A stretch of 14,536 nt of DNA from Anaerolineae bacterium (GTDB taxonomy: Bacteria; Chloroflexota; Anaerolineae; Aggregatilineales; Phototrophicaceae), in contig JANQRM010000485.1 in the NCBI GenBank assembly GCA_028284565.1, positions 1 through 14,536 of the forward strand. The letters run 5' to 3'. A program made the position numbers and the translations under genes. Positions 6,216 through 12,302 of this stretch are shown here, one piece after another. The stretch's first letter is position 1. Every line of letters begins with the position of its first letter. The notes below the pieces were generated by a model that had not been told where the DNA came from, searched no databases, and saw only the letters and a list, made by a program, of their open reading frames with translations.

Positions 6216-7196
6216 CTAAGCAGACTCAGCTACTGGATAATCAATACCCGCCAGGCGAGCAATGACATTCCAGCTCGCTTCTTGATGCTCTTCATTAAAA
6301 AAGTGAGCATCTTTCTGTTCGGTCATCTGCCCGATCATCTTACCCGGCATGGAGGCGTAGAATTTTCCCGTTGTCTGGTCATCAAAGCTGATAGCATCAA
6401 TATAGCGACGCGCACCATCTCCAACCGAAGACACCATTCCAATCAAAGACCCAAAGATGGGCATCAACTTCGTCATCACAAAGCGCATTGGAAATCCTAA
6501 ATTACGCGCAAAATTGGTTGCAGGTACTGAACCGGGCGACACTGCATTGACGGTCATTCCCTTTGGCAACTTGCGAGAGAGTGCCGCCGCCCACCATGCG
6601 ACGTAAACTTTGGCTGTCACATAAACATCCATTGCTTTATATTCATAGGGAGCTTCAACACGAGCGATGCTTGTCAATGCGGCTTCTATATCACCCGCAA
6701 AATGTGTTTGGGCAAAGCTGTCAAAGTCGGGAATGTCCATTCCCGGCACACTTCCTCGTGCGCCTTCGGAGCCAGCAATAATAATCCGAGCATTCGTTGT
6801 AAGACGACCCTCCGCTAGCAAGCGCATGGTCATGACATGATGTCCGATGAGTGTGGATGCAAAGGTCAATTCGACACCATCGGAATTACGGACGGGTTGT
6901 GTTCCTGTGGTCATCCCGGCATTGAGAATCAACACATCAATATGGTGATCACGTTGTACCAGTGTATCAACCGCCGAATGCGCAGATTGGGGCTCGGAGA
7001 CATTTATGACCAGACCTTCAAACACATCTTTACCTGTACGCTGAGTCAGTTGTTGTTTTGCTACATCTGCTTTTTCTTGTGAGCGAGTGGCAAGAATCAC
7101 TCGTCTATAACCTTGTTCGGCGAGTTGAGCCGCCGCCTCGAAGCCGATTCCCGAATTCGCACCTGTAACAAGAGCGGTTTTCGTTTGATTGCTCAT
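6216..7196 (-). CDS. Short-chain dehydrogenase/reductase (NAD(P)-dependent)
   Basis: A 326-residue SDR family protein, in the size range of retinol-dehydrogenase/protochlorophyllide-reductase-like members. The N-terminal Rossmann motif is T11-G-A-N-S-G-I-G18, with a basic A-T-R-S turn at about 36-39 favouring NADP(H). N-A-G is at 92-94. The catalytic Ser is probably S143 (I-A-G-S-E-G) and the active-site pair is Y192-x3-K196 (Y-V-T-A-K). After the catalytic motif, V-N-A-V-S-P-G-S-V follows, as in the family. The start at ATG 7196 is supported by GAGGAG a few nt upstream. It would oxidise or reduce a hydroxyl/carbonyl substrate, which cannot be told from sequence. It lies between a broken kinase gene and a kinase remnant, which suggests it was inserted into or duplicated with that locus. 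Confidence 0.9.
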   Translation of the reverse strand: MSNQTKTALVTGANSGIGFEAAAQLAEQGYRRVILATRSQEKADVAKQQLTQRTGKDVFEGLVINVSEPQSAHSAVDTLVQRDHHIDVLILNAGMTTGTQPVRNSDGVELTFASTLIGHHVMTMRLLAEGRLTTNARIIIAGSEGARGSVPGMDIPDFDSFAQTHFAGDIEAALTSIARVEAPYEYKAMDVYVTAKVYVAWWAAALSRKLPKGMTVNAVSPGSVPATNFARNLGFPMRFVMTKLMPIFGSLIGMVSSVGDGARRYIDAISFDDQTTGKFYASMPGKMIGQMTEQKDAHFFNEEHQEASWNVIARLAGIDYPVAESA

Positions 7197-7199
7197 TTT

Positions 7200-7427
7200 C
7201 TATCTCCTCATTTGCCGAAAAAGTCTCGATGTTCTCAGAATGGACAGCTTCTTACTGCAAAAACCTACGGTTTGAAAGTATATTCTAATGATTTTCAAAT
7301 ACTTGAGTGCCTCAAGGCAGTCTTGAGAGAAGATGGACATCTGCAAGTGGGATGCCAATCTCCGTTCTAAGGTCGTCTTGCCACTGCCCGGCAGACCAGA
7401 GAATTGGATACAAACGAGATTCTTCAT
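7200..7427 (-). pseudogene. 5' remnant of a second P-loop kinase gene
   Basis: From ATG 7427 the translation begins MKNLVCIQFSGLPGSGKTT and continues for about 40 residues that align closely with the N-terminus of the kinase at 5688-6203 (Walker A, then R-L-A-S-H-L-Q versus A-L-A-T-H-L-Q, then I-F-S-Q-D versus V-F-S-K-D). Resemblance ends around 7310, and the frame runs on as unrelated sequence to a stop just before the SDR start. A 31-nt stretch over the Walker A codons (7367-7397) matches 6146-6176 at 30 positions, including synonymous sites, so the copies separated recently or were converted. Walker B and the rest of the kinase are missing. The tail end probably serves as the SDR leader/promoter region; inverted repeats there include CTTGAG-TGC-CTCAAG (7302-7316). 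Confidence 0.7.
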
Positions 7428-7468
7428 ATCTGATATACCTACATTAAGCGACACATCTCAAATATCGT

Positions 7469-7500
7469 AATCTGAAATCTGTCTTCTGATCTCTGATGTC
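7469..7500. repeat. Degenerate short-period TCTGA/TCAGA repeat
   Basis: The plus strand carries successive AATCTGA, AATCTGT, TTCTGAT and CTCTGATG units at a period of about 7-8 nt, i.e. repeated TCAGA on the minus strand. It fills the short gap between the PLP enzyme gene and the kinase remnant. A related ATCTGATAT lies at 7428-7436. No function is evident. Confidence 0.4.
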
Positions 7501-7504
7501 TCTT

Positions 7505-8557
7505 CTACCACACTAGCCCCCGTGCTTTGACATCCCACATCTGTTCGATAGTTTCGCCTCGTATGCCGTAGATTTGATTGTGTAGATTGGTCACGACGCA
7601 AGTATGCACTGGAATGACTTGGACTTGTTCACCGATGACTGGACGTTCTTCGCATTCGGAAAAATCGACATAGGCATGTTCTTCATTGAGCTTATAGATT
7701 TTCGCCTGTGGATATTCGACAATGTAGCCGAATAAGCCATCCACATGATCGGATGATAAGGTTTTGCTCCCGCTATCCAAGATGCCACGATCCGAGTTGG
7801 GGCGACTGACGACGCTTGCCATCACCGTCATCGCACATTGCTCCCCTTTGCACCAGCCTTTTGTCCATGTCCCCCAATCGTTGAAGACATACGTGCCAAC
7901 GCGCAGTTCGGTCAATTCGGGCATCTCGGCGACATGCAATGCCCCGCCTGTCCCGCCACCGCTGACGGTATCCACGCCGATTCCCGCACGATGTAAGAGG
8001 TCTAAGGCACGTTGCAATTCTGGACGTACCACTGGATTGCTTGGGTAGACTAAGATACCCGCAAAGTGGAGGTTTTCCTCTTTGTCGATGCGTTTGGCTA
8101 AATTGACAACTTCCCCACAGGGCGCACCTGTCCGCTGAATATCGGTCACAAGCTCGACCATGACACGGATAGTCATCTCTTTTGCTTCGGCGGCATCGGC
8201 TAATCCGGCTATCACCGTCGGATGGTCAGCCGATACGGTGACACGATGCGCGATAGCTAAATCGGCAAGTCGGGATGTCTTCTTCGCGCCGACGATGTTG
8301 TAGGGCAGTTGAATATCATTAAATCCGGCAGAAGCAAAGACTTCGGCTTCCGAGACTTTCTGGCAGGCAATCCCGACTGCTCCCGCGTCGAGTTGTCGTC
8401 TGGCAATGTCGGGAATTTTGTGAGTTTTGATGTGCGGACGGAAGCCTAACCCATGTTCGTTGCAGAGGGTCTGCATCCTTTGGATATTGGCTTCCATGAT
8501 GTCCATGTCGATGAGGACGCTGGGTGTTTCAAGGTCGTGGATGGTTTCAATAGTCAT
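7505..8557 (-). CDS. Fold-III PLP enzyme, D-serine dehydratase / D-threonine aldolase family
   Basis: A 350-residue enzyme of the alanine-racemase-fold family that acts on D-hydroxy amino acids. Near the N-terminus are L-E-T-P-S-V-L-I-D-M-D and R40-P-H-I-K-T-H-K47; the PLP Schiff-base lysine lies in this motif (K44 most likely). V-S-G-G-G-T-G-G is the phosphate-binding loop. Near the C-terminus H318-T-C320 matches the His-x-Cys zinc site known in eukaryotic-type D-serine dehydratase, where D-threonine aldolases carry His-x-Asp, so a dehydratase-like metal site is favoured. The ATG at 8557 is chosen because the family starts shortly before L-(E/D)-T-P; an ATG at 8617 would add 20 unrelated residues overlapping the regulator gene. 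It follows the AraC gene by 34 nt and is divergent from a dioxygenase gene, suggesting one catabolic unit. The exact substrate is unknown. Confidence 0.87.
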   Translation of the reverse strand: MTIETIHDLETPSVLIDMDIMEANIQRMQTLCNEHGLGFRPHIKTHKIPDIARRQLDAGAVGIACQKVSEAEVFASAGFNDIQLPYNIVGAKKTSRLADLAIAHRVTVSADHPTVIAGLADAAEAKEMTIRVMVELVTDIQRTGAPCGEVVNLAKRIDKEENLHFAGILVYPSNPVVRPELQRALDLLHRAGIGVDTVSGGGTGGALHVAEMPELTELRVGTYVFNDWGTWTKGWCKGEQCAMTVMASVVSRPNSDRGILDSGSKTLSSDHVDGLFGYIVEYPQAKIYKLNEEHAYVDFSECEERPVIGEQVQVIPVHTCVVTNLHNQIYGIRGETIEQMWDVKARGLVW

Positions 8558-8591
8558 GTGTTCACTTTCAAATGGATAATTATGATTAATC

Positions 8592-9416
8592 TTATCCATG
8601 TCGGACGGAAATTGCATATTGTCTGGGGGTTTGTCCGATGAAGCGTTTGAAGAGGGCGTAAAATTGGCTCTGCGATGTAAAGCCTGCTTCTTTCGCTATT
8701 TGTGGGATTGATAATTGCGTGGTGGCAAAAAGGCGTTGGGCATGTGCCAGCCGATATTGTGTCAGGGTCTCCCATATCGTCAAATTGAGATGTTCGCGAA
8801 AGATGGTGGAGGCATAACTGGTGTTCAAGCCAGCGACCTGAGCGACTTGTTGGATGGTTAATGGCTCTTGATAGTGTCTTGAAATATAGTGTGCCATCTG
8901 TTGAGCTTTGGCAAGGCTAGAGGAAATATTGGTGGTTACATTTAATGAAGATGCTGGCTGTTGTATGGCTAAGCTGAGTCGGCGTAGGCGGGCATGGACT
9001 TCGAGCAAGACGATGCGATTTCGCTCGGTGGATGGCATCCGCAAATCGCTTTGCCACCGTTGAAAGATCACCTGGTCGATAGGGGACTGGTCATTATCTC
9101 CCGATTCAATGATGGGCTTGCCTTCCAAGATGGCGTGTTCAAGCGACGAGTCTAATCCCCAACTGAGAAATTGGGCGAGTGGAATCGTCAACCAGTGCAT
9201 GATGACATTGTCGGATGCTTGGGTGACCCGATGCGGTAGAGATGCCCAGAAGACCATCAAATCCCCTGCGTGCAGTGTCACAAATTGCCCATGGTAGAGA
9301 TAGACGAGTTCACCATCCGCGATGAAGTTGATTTCGATGTCATTATGATGATGGGGTTGCTGGACGGCTTTGGGCTGGACGGTTTGGCTTCTTAAGCCGA
9401 ATTGGATGGGATTCAT
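8592..9416 (-). CDS. AraC-family transcriptional regulator with cupin sensor domain
   Basis: A 274-residue regulator. Residues about 15-90 form a cupin-type ligand-binding domain (H-H-H-N-D-I-E-I-N-F, then L-H-A-G-D-L-M-V-F and L-P-H-R-V). A linker region follows. Residues about 172-270 are the paired helix-turn-helix DNA-binding domain: L-T-I-Q-Q-V-A-Q-V-A-G-L-N is the first HTH, and I-P-Q-I-A-K-E-A-G-F-x-S-Q-S-Q-F-Y-A-L-F-K-R is the second, carrying the AraC signature and ending G-Q-T-P-R-Q-Y. The ATG at 9416 has no visible ribosome-binding sequence; a perfect TATAAT lies about 33 nt upstream, so the mRNA leader would be short. It probably senses a small molecule related to the substrate of the adjacent PLP enzyme and dioxygenase and regulates both, as well as itself. 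Confidence 0.93.
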   Translation of the reverse strand: MNPIQFGLRSQTVQPKAVQQPHHHNDIEINFIADGELVYLYHGQFVTLHAGDLMVFWASLPHRVTQASDNVIMHWLTIPLAQFLSWGLDSSLEHAILEGKPIIESGDNDQSPIDQVIFQRWQSDLRMPSTERNRIVLLEVHARLRRLSLAIQQPASSLNVTTNISSSLAKAQQMAHYISRHYQEPLTIQQVAQVAGLNTSYASTIFREHLNLTIWETLTQYRLAHAQRLFATTQLSIPQIAKEAGFTSQSQFYALFKRFIGQTPRQYAISVRHG

Positions 9417-9448
9417 AGATGATACTTTACAGTAATTGGCTTAGTCCA

Positions 9449-9480
9449 ATTATATCGGAAAGAAACTAAAAAAATCACAA
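9449..9480 (-). promoter_or_regulatory. Probable promoter of the AraC-family gene
   Basis: On the minus strand a perfect TATAAT lies at 9454-9449, about 33 nt before the start codon. The best -35 is TTGTGA (9480-9475), but its spacing of 20 nt is long, which would suit a promoter that depends on an activator. One arm of the inverted repeat (9451-9461) overlaps the -10 element. Confidence 0.45.
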
Positions 9481-9494
9481 GTTTTTCCGATATA
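9451..9494. promoter_or_regulatory. Inverted repeat, candidate operator in the divergent region
   Basis: TATATCGGAAA (9451-9461) and TTTCCGATATA (9484-9494) form a perfect 11-bp inverted repeat separated by 22 nt, with arms centred 33 bp apart (about three helical turns, so on the same face of the DNA). It covers the putative -10/-35 of the regulator gene. Additional direct repeats GTAATT...TTAGTCC occur at 9432-9447 and 9502-9513, flanking it. These are good candidates for binding by the AraC-family protein, though AraC sites are more often direct repeats. Confidence 0.5.
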
Positions 9495-9520
9495 TTATGT
9501 GGTAATTTAGTCCTTAGTTG

Positions 9521-9550
9521 TTGGTTATTGGTTATTCGTTTTCATATTAT
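9521..9550 (+). promoter_or_regulatory. Possible promoter of the dioxygenase gene
   Basis: TTGGTT (9521-9526) and TATTAT (9545-9550) are separated by 18 nt and lie about 95 nt before the chosen start codon. The -10 matches the consensus at 5 of 6 positions, the -35 at only 3, as expected for a promoter that needs an activator. The regulator's inverted repeat is just upstream. Confidence 0.4.
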
Positions 9551-9645
9551 GCAAGAGAATTCAGGATGAAATTGCATCCTATGTGAACCCAACACTAACT
9601 TCTGTCAACTTATTCAACCAGCAAATCTACCAATGGGAGTATGCA

Positions 9646-10392
9646 ATGTCAGTGGTGAGTGAGGCGCAAAAGCAACAATTTATGAATGAAGGGTATATGC
9701 TGTTGGAGAATGTCATCTCGGATGATGACTTGGCGATGCTACGTGAGGAATGCGCCATTTATATGGACAAAATCAATGCAGAGATGGACGAAGAAGGTGT
9801 GGATGTGTTGGGGTTGAATCATCGGGACAGTCGTTACTTTATCCCGATGCGTTATAAAGAAAGTGAGCGATTGGGCGATTTTCTATTTGGTCCCTTGATG
9901 GCAGATATCTGTCGCGCCTCGTTGGGTGAGGAGGCGTATCTCTTCTTGGAGCAGTATGTCGTGAAGATGGCAGAGGTCGGGATGACGTTCTCGTGGCATC
10001 AGGATTCGGGCTATATCGACTTCCCGCATCGCCCCTATCTGACCTGCTGGTGTACGCTGGATGATGTGACAGAGGAAAATGGGACGGTGTATATCCTGCC
10101 CTTTTCACGCGCGGAATCACGAGACCGAATTGAGCATGTCCAAGACTCAGCGACAAATGACCGTGTGGGTTATCATGGGGATGATCCGGGTATTCCGGTG
10201 ATTTTGCCTGCAGGGAGTATTGCCTGTTTTATGAGTACGACCTTCCATCGGAGTGGCGCAAACACGACGAATCATATGCGTCGAATCTTATTGGCGCAGT
10301 ATTCAGCCGAGCCGATTATGAATCCAGATACGGGAGAACCGTGGCGGTGGGCGGAGCCGATTTTGAAGCGTGGGGAACGGATCGTGAATTGA
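9646..10392 (+). CDS. Phytanoyl-CoA dioxygenase (PhyH)-like Fe(II)/2-oxoglutarate oxygenase
   Basis: A 248-residue enzyme of the PhyH family, which couples decarboxylation of 2-oxoglutarate to hydroxylation of a substrate. The iron ligands are visible: H118-x-D120 in F-S-W-H-Q-D-S-G-Y and H201 in T-T-F-H-R-S-G-A-N. R212 or R213 (N-H-M-R-R) is the likely 2-oxoglutarate carboxylate anchor. The N-terminus (Q-F-M-N-E-G-Y-M-L-L-E-N-V-I) is typical of the family. ATG 9646 is chosen because GGGAG at 9635-9639 lies 6 nt upstream and it fits family length; an in-frame GTG at 9583 would add 21 residues without a ribosome-binding site. The substrate is not known; bacterial relatives hydroxylate compounds such as ectoine or aminoethylphosphonate. 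The divergent AraC regulator and PLP enzyme suggest it acts on, or produces, a hydroxylated amino acid-like compound. Confidence 0.88.
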   Translation: MSVVSEAQKQQFMNEGYMLLENVISDDDLAMLREECAIYMDKINAEMDEEGVDVLGLNHRDSRYFIPMRYKESERLGDFLFGPLMADICRASLGEEAYLFLEQYVVKMAEVGMTFSWHQDSGYIDFPHRPYLTCWCTLDDVTEENGTVYILPFSRAESRDRIEHVQDSATNDRVGYHGDDPGIPVILPAGSIACFMSTTFHRSGANTTNHMRRILLAQYSAEPIMNPDTGEPWRWAEPILKRGERIVN

Positions 10393-10447
10393 ACCGTCAA
10401 GGGTCGCGTAGACACTGACGTGCACGCCAAGAACACCAAGAAAAACG

Positions 10448-10476
10448 AAAAGTCCCCACAATGAGCAGGGACTTTT
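10448..10476. terminator. Bidirectional Rho-independent terminator
   Basis: AAAAGTCCC (10448-10456) pairs perfectly with GGGACTTTT (10468-10476) around an 11-nt loop. The A and T ends give T-tracts in both directions, which fits its position between the convergent dioxygenase (+) and ferredoxin (-) genes. Confidence 0.82.
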
Positions 10477-10503
10477 GATTCTATCTATGAGGTTCGATAT
10501 AGA

Positions 10504-10857
10504 CTACATATCGAGTGCGTCGTAGCCGGGACCCGATGAGAAGAAATCGTAGTTGGGTTGTATATCGACAGTTAAATCAATCACGTCACCTTCAGCATGT
10601 TTGACGAGTTCTTTGGTGTCGTGGGGAATGCGTTCCTGCCCGTCCATCATGGCGTAATCATCGGGCGTTTCTTCCTCGACGAAGATGGCTTCGTAGGGGC
10701 ATTCGGGGATACATGCGCCACAGTCGATGCAGGTATCGGGGTCGATGTAGTACCAGGGCCATTCACTTTCGGGCTGACCGGGGATGATACATTCGACAGG
10801 ACAGACTTCCACACATGCGCCGTCACGCAGGCAGAGGCTGGTGATAATATGAGTCAT
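10504..10857 (-). CDS. Dicluster ferredoxin (3Fe-4S/4Fe-4S or 2x4Fe-4S)
   Basis: A 117-residue iron-sulfur electron carrier, acting in the cytoplasm. The second cluster motif is complete: C43-I-D-C46-G-A-C49-I-P-E-C53-P. The first site reads C9-x5-C15-x3-C19-P with D12 where a C-x2-C motif would have its second Cys; C23 is also present. This resembles seven-iron (FdxA / Azotobacter FdI-type) ferredoxins, in which C9, C15 and C53 would hold a 3Fe-4S centre and C19 with C43/C46/C49 the 4Fe-4S centre. The P-E-C-P-Y-E-A-I-F signature and a long acidic C-terminal tail of about 58 residues follow. The start is ATG 10857, with AGGAG about 10 nt upstream. No redox partner gene is adjacent, so its pathway is not shown. 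Confidence 0.92.
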   Translation of the reverse strand: MTHIITSLCLRDGACVEVCPVECIIPGQPESEWPWYYIDPDTCIDCGACIPECPYEAIFVEEETPDDYAMMDGQERIPHDTKELVKHAEGDVIDLTVDIQPNYDFFSSGPGYDALDM

Positions 10858-11040
10858 GGTTAAGCTACTCCTAAAGGTCGGTTAAAAATTGTTATCCGCA
10901 CCCAGTATAACCGATTTCCGTCCGACAAAAAGTAACTTTTGTTGGGTTTTGGTGAATGTTTCTTAAGTGTTCTCCGCGCATCCCCTTTCTGAATATGCTA
11001 TCCTAGAGAAACCCCCAAAGATTAGGGGACTTGTAGCGAT

Positions 11041-12186
11041 GTGTTCAGGATACAATCTGAGAGTGCGTTCAATTATATGTTAGATCGAATTATGCGACGT
11101 GGCACAATTTTTCTGATTCTGTTTATCGTCATTGTGGCGGGGATTATCGGACTCAGTACCTTTTTGCAAAATCAACCGCCGGTGGAAATTACGGTGGCGG
11201 TGCATCCCCTTGCAGAAGATTGGGTACGGGAAGCCGCCCTAGCCTTTAATGACAACGATACGCTGGTCAATGGCACGAACCGTATTCTGGTGAATGTTAT
11301 TACAATTAGCGATTTGACCGTGTGGAATGGCAATCCGAATTGGAATTTGAATGACCATCCCGATGGTTGGATACCTGCCTCATCTGCCTCGCTGGAACTC
11401 ATCCCCACGAATATGCCCTTCCAAATCATCCAAGACAGCACCGCGCGGACTCCGCTGGTTTGGGGAGGTTTTTCGAGTCGGGTGAATGTATTGACGGAGA
11501 ATGGGACTATCCCGCTTGATTGGGGTGTGGTGGCGCAAGGTGCAGAAGCGGAGTCGTGGTCGGCATTGGGTGGGGATGCGAATTGGCAATTTATCAAGCT
11601 GGCGTTTAACCGTCCGAGCAATTCAATGGCTGGCATCGCAGTGTTGTTGACAGGCGCAGGCGAATTTTTCGGTACGACGACTCCGACGCGGACTGAATTC
11701 AATGATTCGACTTTTGAGTCGTGGCTGAAGCCGATACTCGATAGCGTGCCGAATTATCAGACCTTGGGGAGCAATCCCGCGCAGACAATGGCAGGTCGTG
11801 GGACATCCGTCGCGGAAATCGCGCTGTTGCCTGAGGTGCAATGGTTGAATAGCTTAGGTGATTTTGACCAAGAGGATGCGCTGGTGTTCAGTTATCCACT
11901 GACGCAATTTGTACTGGATTTTCCGGTAGCGGTGTGGGATGACATTGATACGGATGAGATAAAACGCTTAGGTGTGGAAGCTTTTGCCGATTGGTTGGTG
12001 AACAGCGAATCACAAGGGATGACGACCCGTTTTGGTTTGCGTCCAGTAGATGGTGAGCCGACAGAGCAAGATACCCTGTTTGCGAGCGGGACGACCTTTG
12101 GCATTTTGCTGGAGCCGAGTTATGGACAAGTGGTAGAAGCTCCGGGTCGGAATGACTTGGAGGGATTGTTGCAACGGTTTGATTAG
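11041..12186 (+). CDS. Membrane-anchored extracellular solute-binding-like protein
   Basis: A 381-residue protein. Residues about 21-42 are a single N-terminal membrane anchor (R-R-G-T-I-F-L-I-L-F...), and the rest is predicted outside. After the anchor, V-E-I-T-V-A-V-H-P-L-A-E-D-W and A-A-L-A-F-N match the start of a solute-binding domain, and the C-terminal part carries the family's closing pattern: F-S-Y-P, D-F-P-V-A-V-W, then a helix and T-R-F-G-L-R-P-V. The same closing pattern (Y-P ... H-P-F-G-I-V ... S-F-G-F-R-P-A) occurs in the gene at 12303-14057, so the two are paralogous in that domain. The start used is GTG 11041; ATG 11077 or ATG 11092 are possible. GGGGA at 11025-11029 also serves an overlapping 14-codon frame from ATG 11039. 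No permease or ATPase gene is near. Ligand unknown. Confidence 0.8.
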   Translation: MFRIQSESAFNYMLDRIMRRGTIFLILFIVIVAGIIGLSTFLQNQPPVEITVAVHPLAEDWVREAALAFNDNDTLVNGTNRILVNVITISDLTVWNGNPNWNLNDHPDGWIPASSASLELIPTNMPFQIIQDSTARTPLVWGGFSSRVNVLTENGTIPLDWGVVAQGAEAESWSALGGDANWQFIKLAFNRPSNSMAGIAVLLTGAGEFFGTTTPTRTEFNDSTFESWLKPILDSVPNYQTLGSNPAQTMAGRGTSVAEIALLPEVQWLNSLGDFDQEDALVFSYPLTQFVLDFPVAVWDDIDTDEIKRLGVEAFADWLVNSESQGMTTRFGLRPVDGEPTEQDTLFASGTTFGILLEPSYGQVVEAPGRNDLEGLLQRFD

Positions 12187-12208
12187 ACCGATTCACTCAA
12201 GAAAACTC

Positions 12209-12236
12209 GTAGGGGCGTACAGCTGTACGCCCTTAC
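12209..12236. repeat. GTAGGGGC-type palindromic intergenic repeat (copy 2)
   Basis: GGGCGTACAG (12213-12222) is followed directly by its exact complement CTGTACGCCC (12223-12232), a perfect 20-bp palindrome that extends to 28 nt with one G-U pair (GTAG...TTAC). It shares the GTAGGGGC opening with the element at 4563-4588. It sits 22 nt after the stop of the upstream gene and could reduce read-through or stabilise the 3' end of its mRNA. Confidence 0.65.
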
Positions 12237-12302
12237 AATACTAAGTTTATCTTCTTTATGGCTCTGTGATGGATTTATTGTTCGGGAATTGAAGGAGAAA
12301 CC

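Noticed and set aside
5688..7427. Zeta-type toxin-antitoxin system
   Set aside because: The kinases share only the P-loop kinase fold; there is no small antitoxin gene adjacent, and both copies are damaged.
8558..8617. ATG 8617 as the start of the PLP enzyme
   Set aside because: It overlaps the regulator gene by 26 nt and adds 20 residues before the family's usual N-terminus; ATG 8557 fits better.
9583..9645. GTG 9583 as the start of the dioxygenase
   Set aside because: No ribosome-binding sequence there, and the added residues do not resemble the PhyH N-terminus; ATG 9646 has GGGAG 6 nt upstream.
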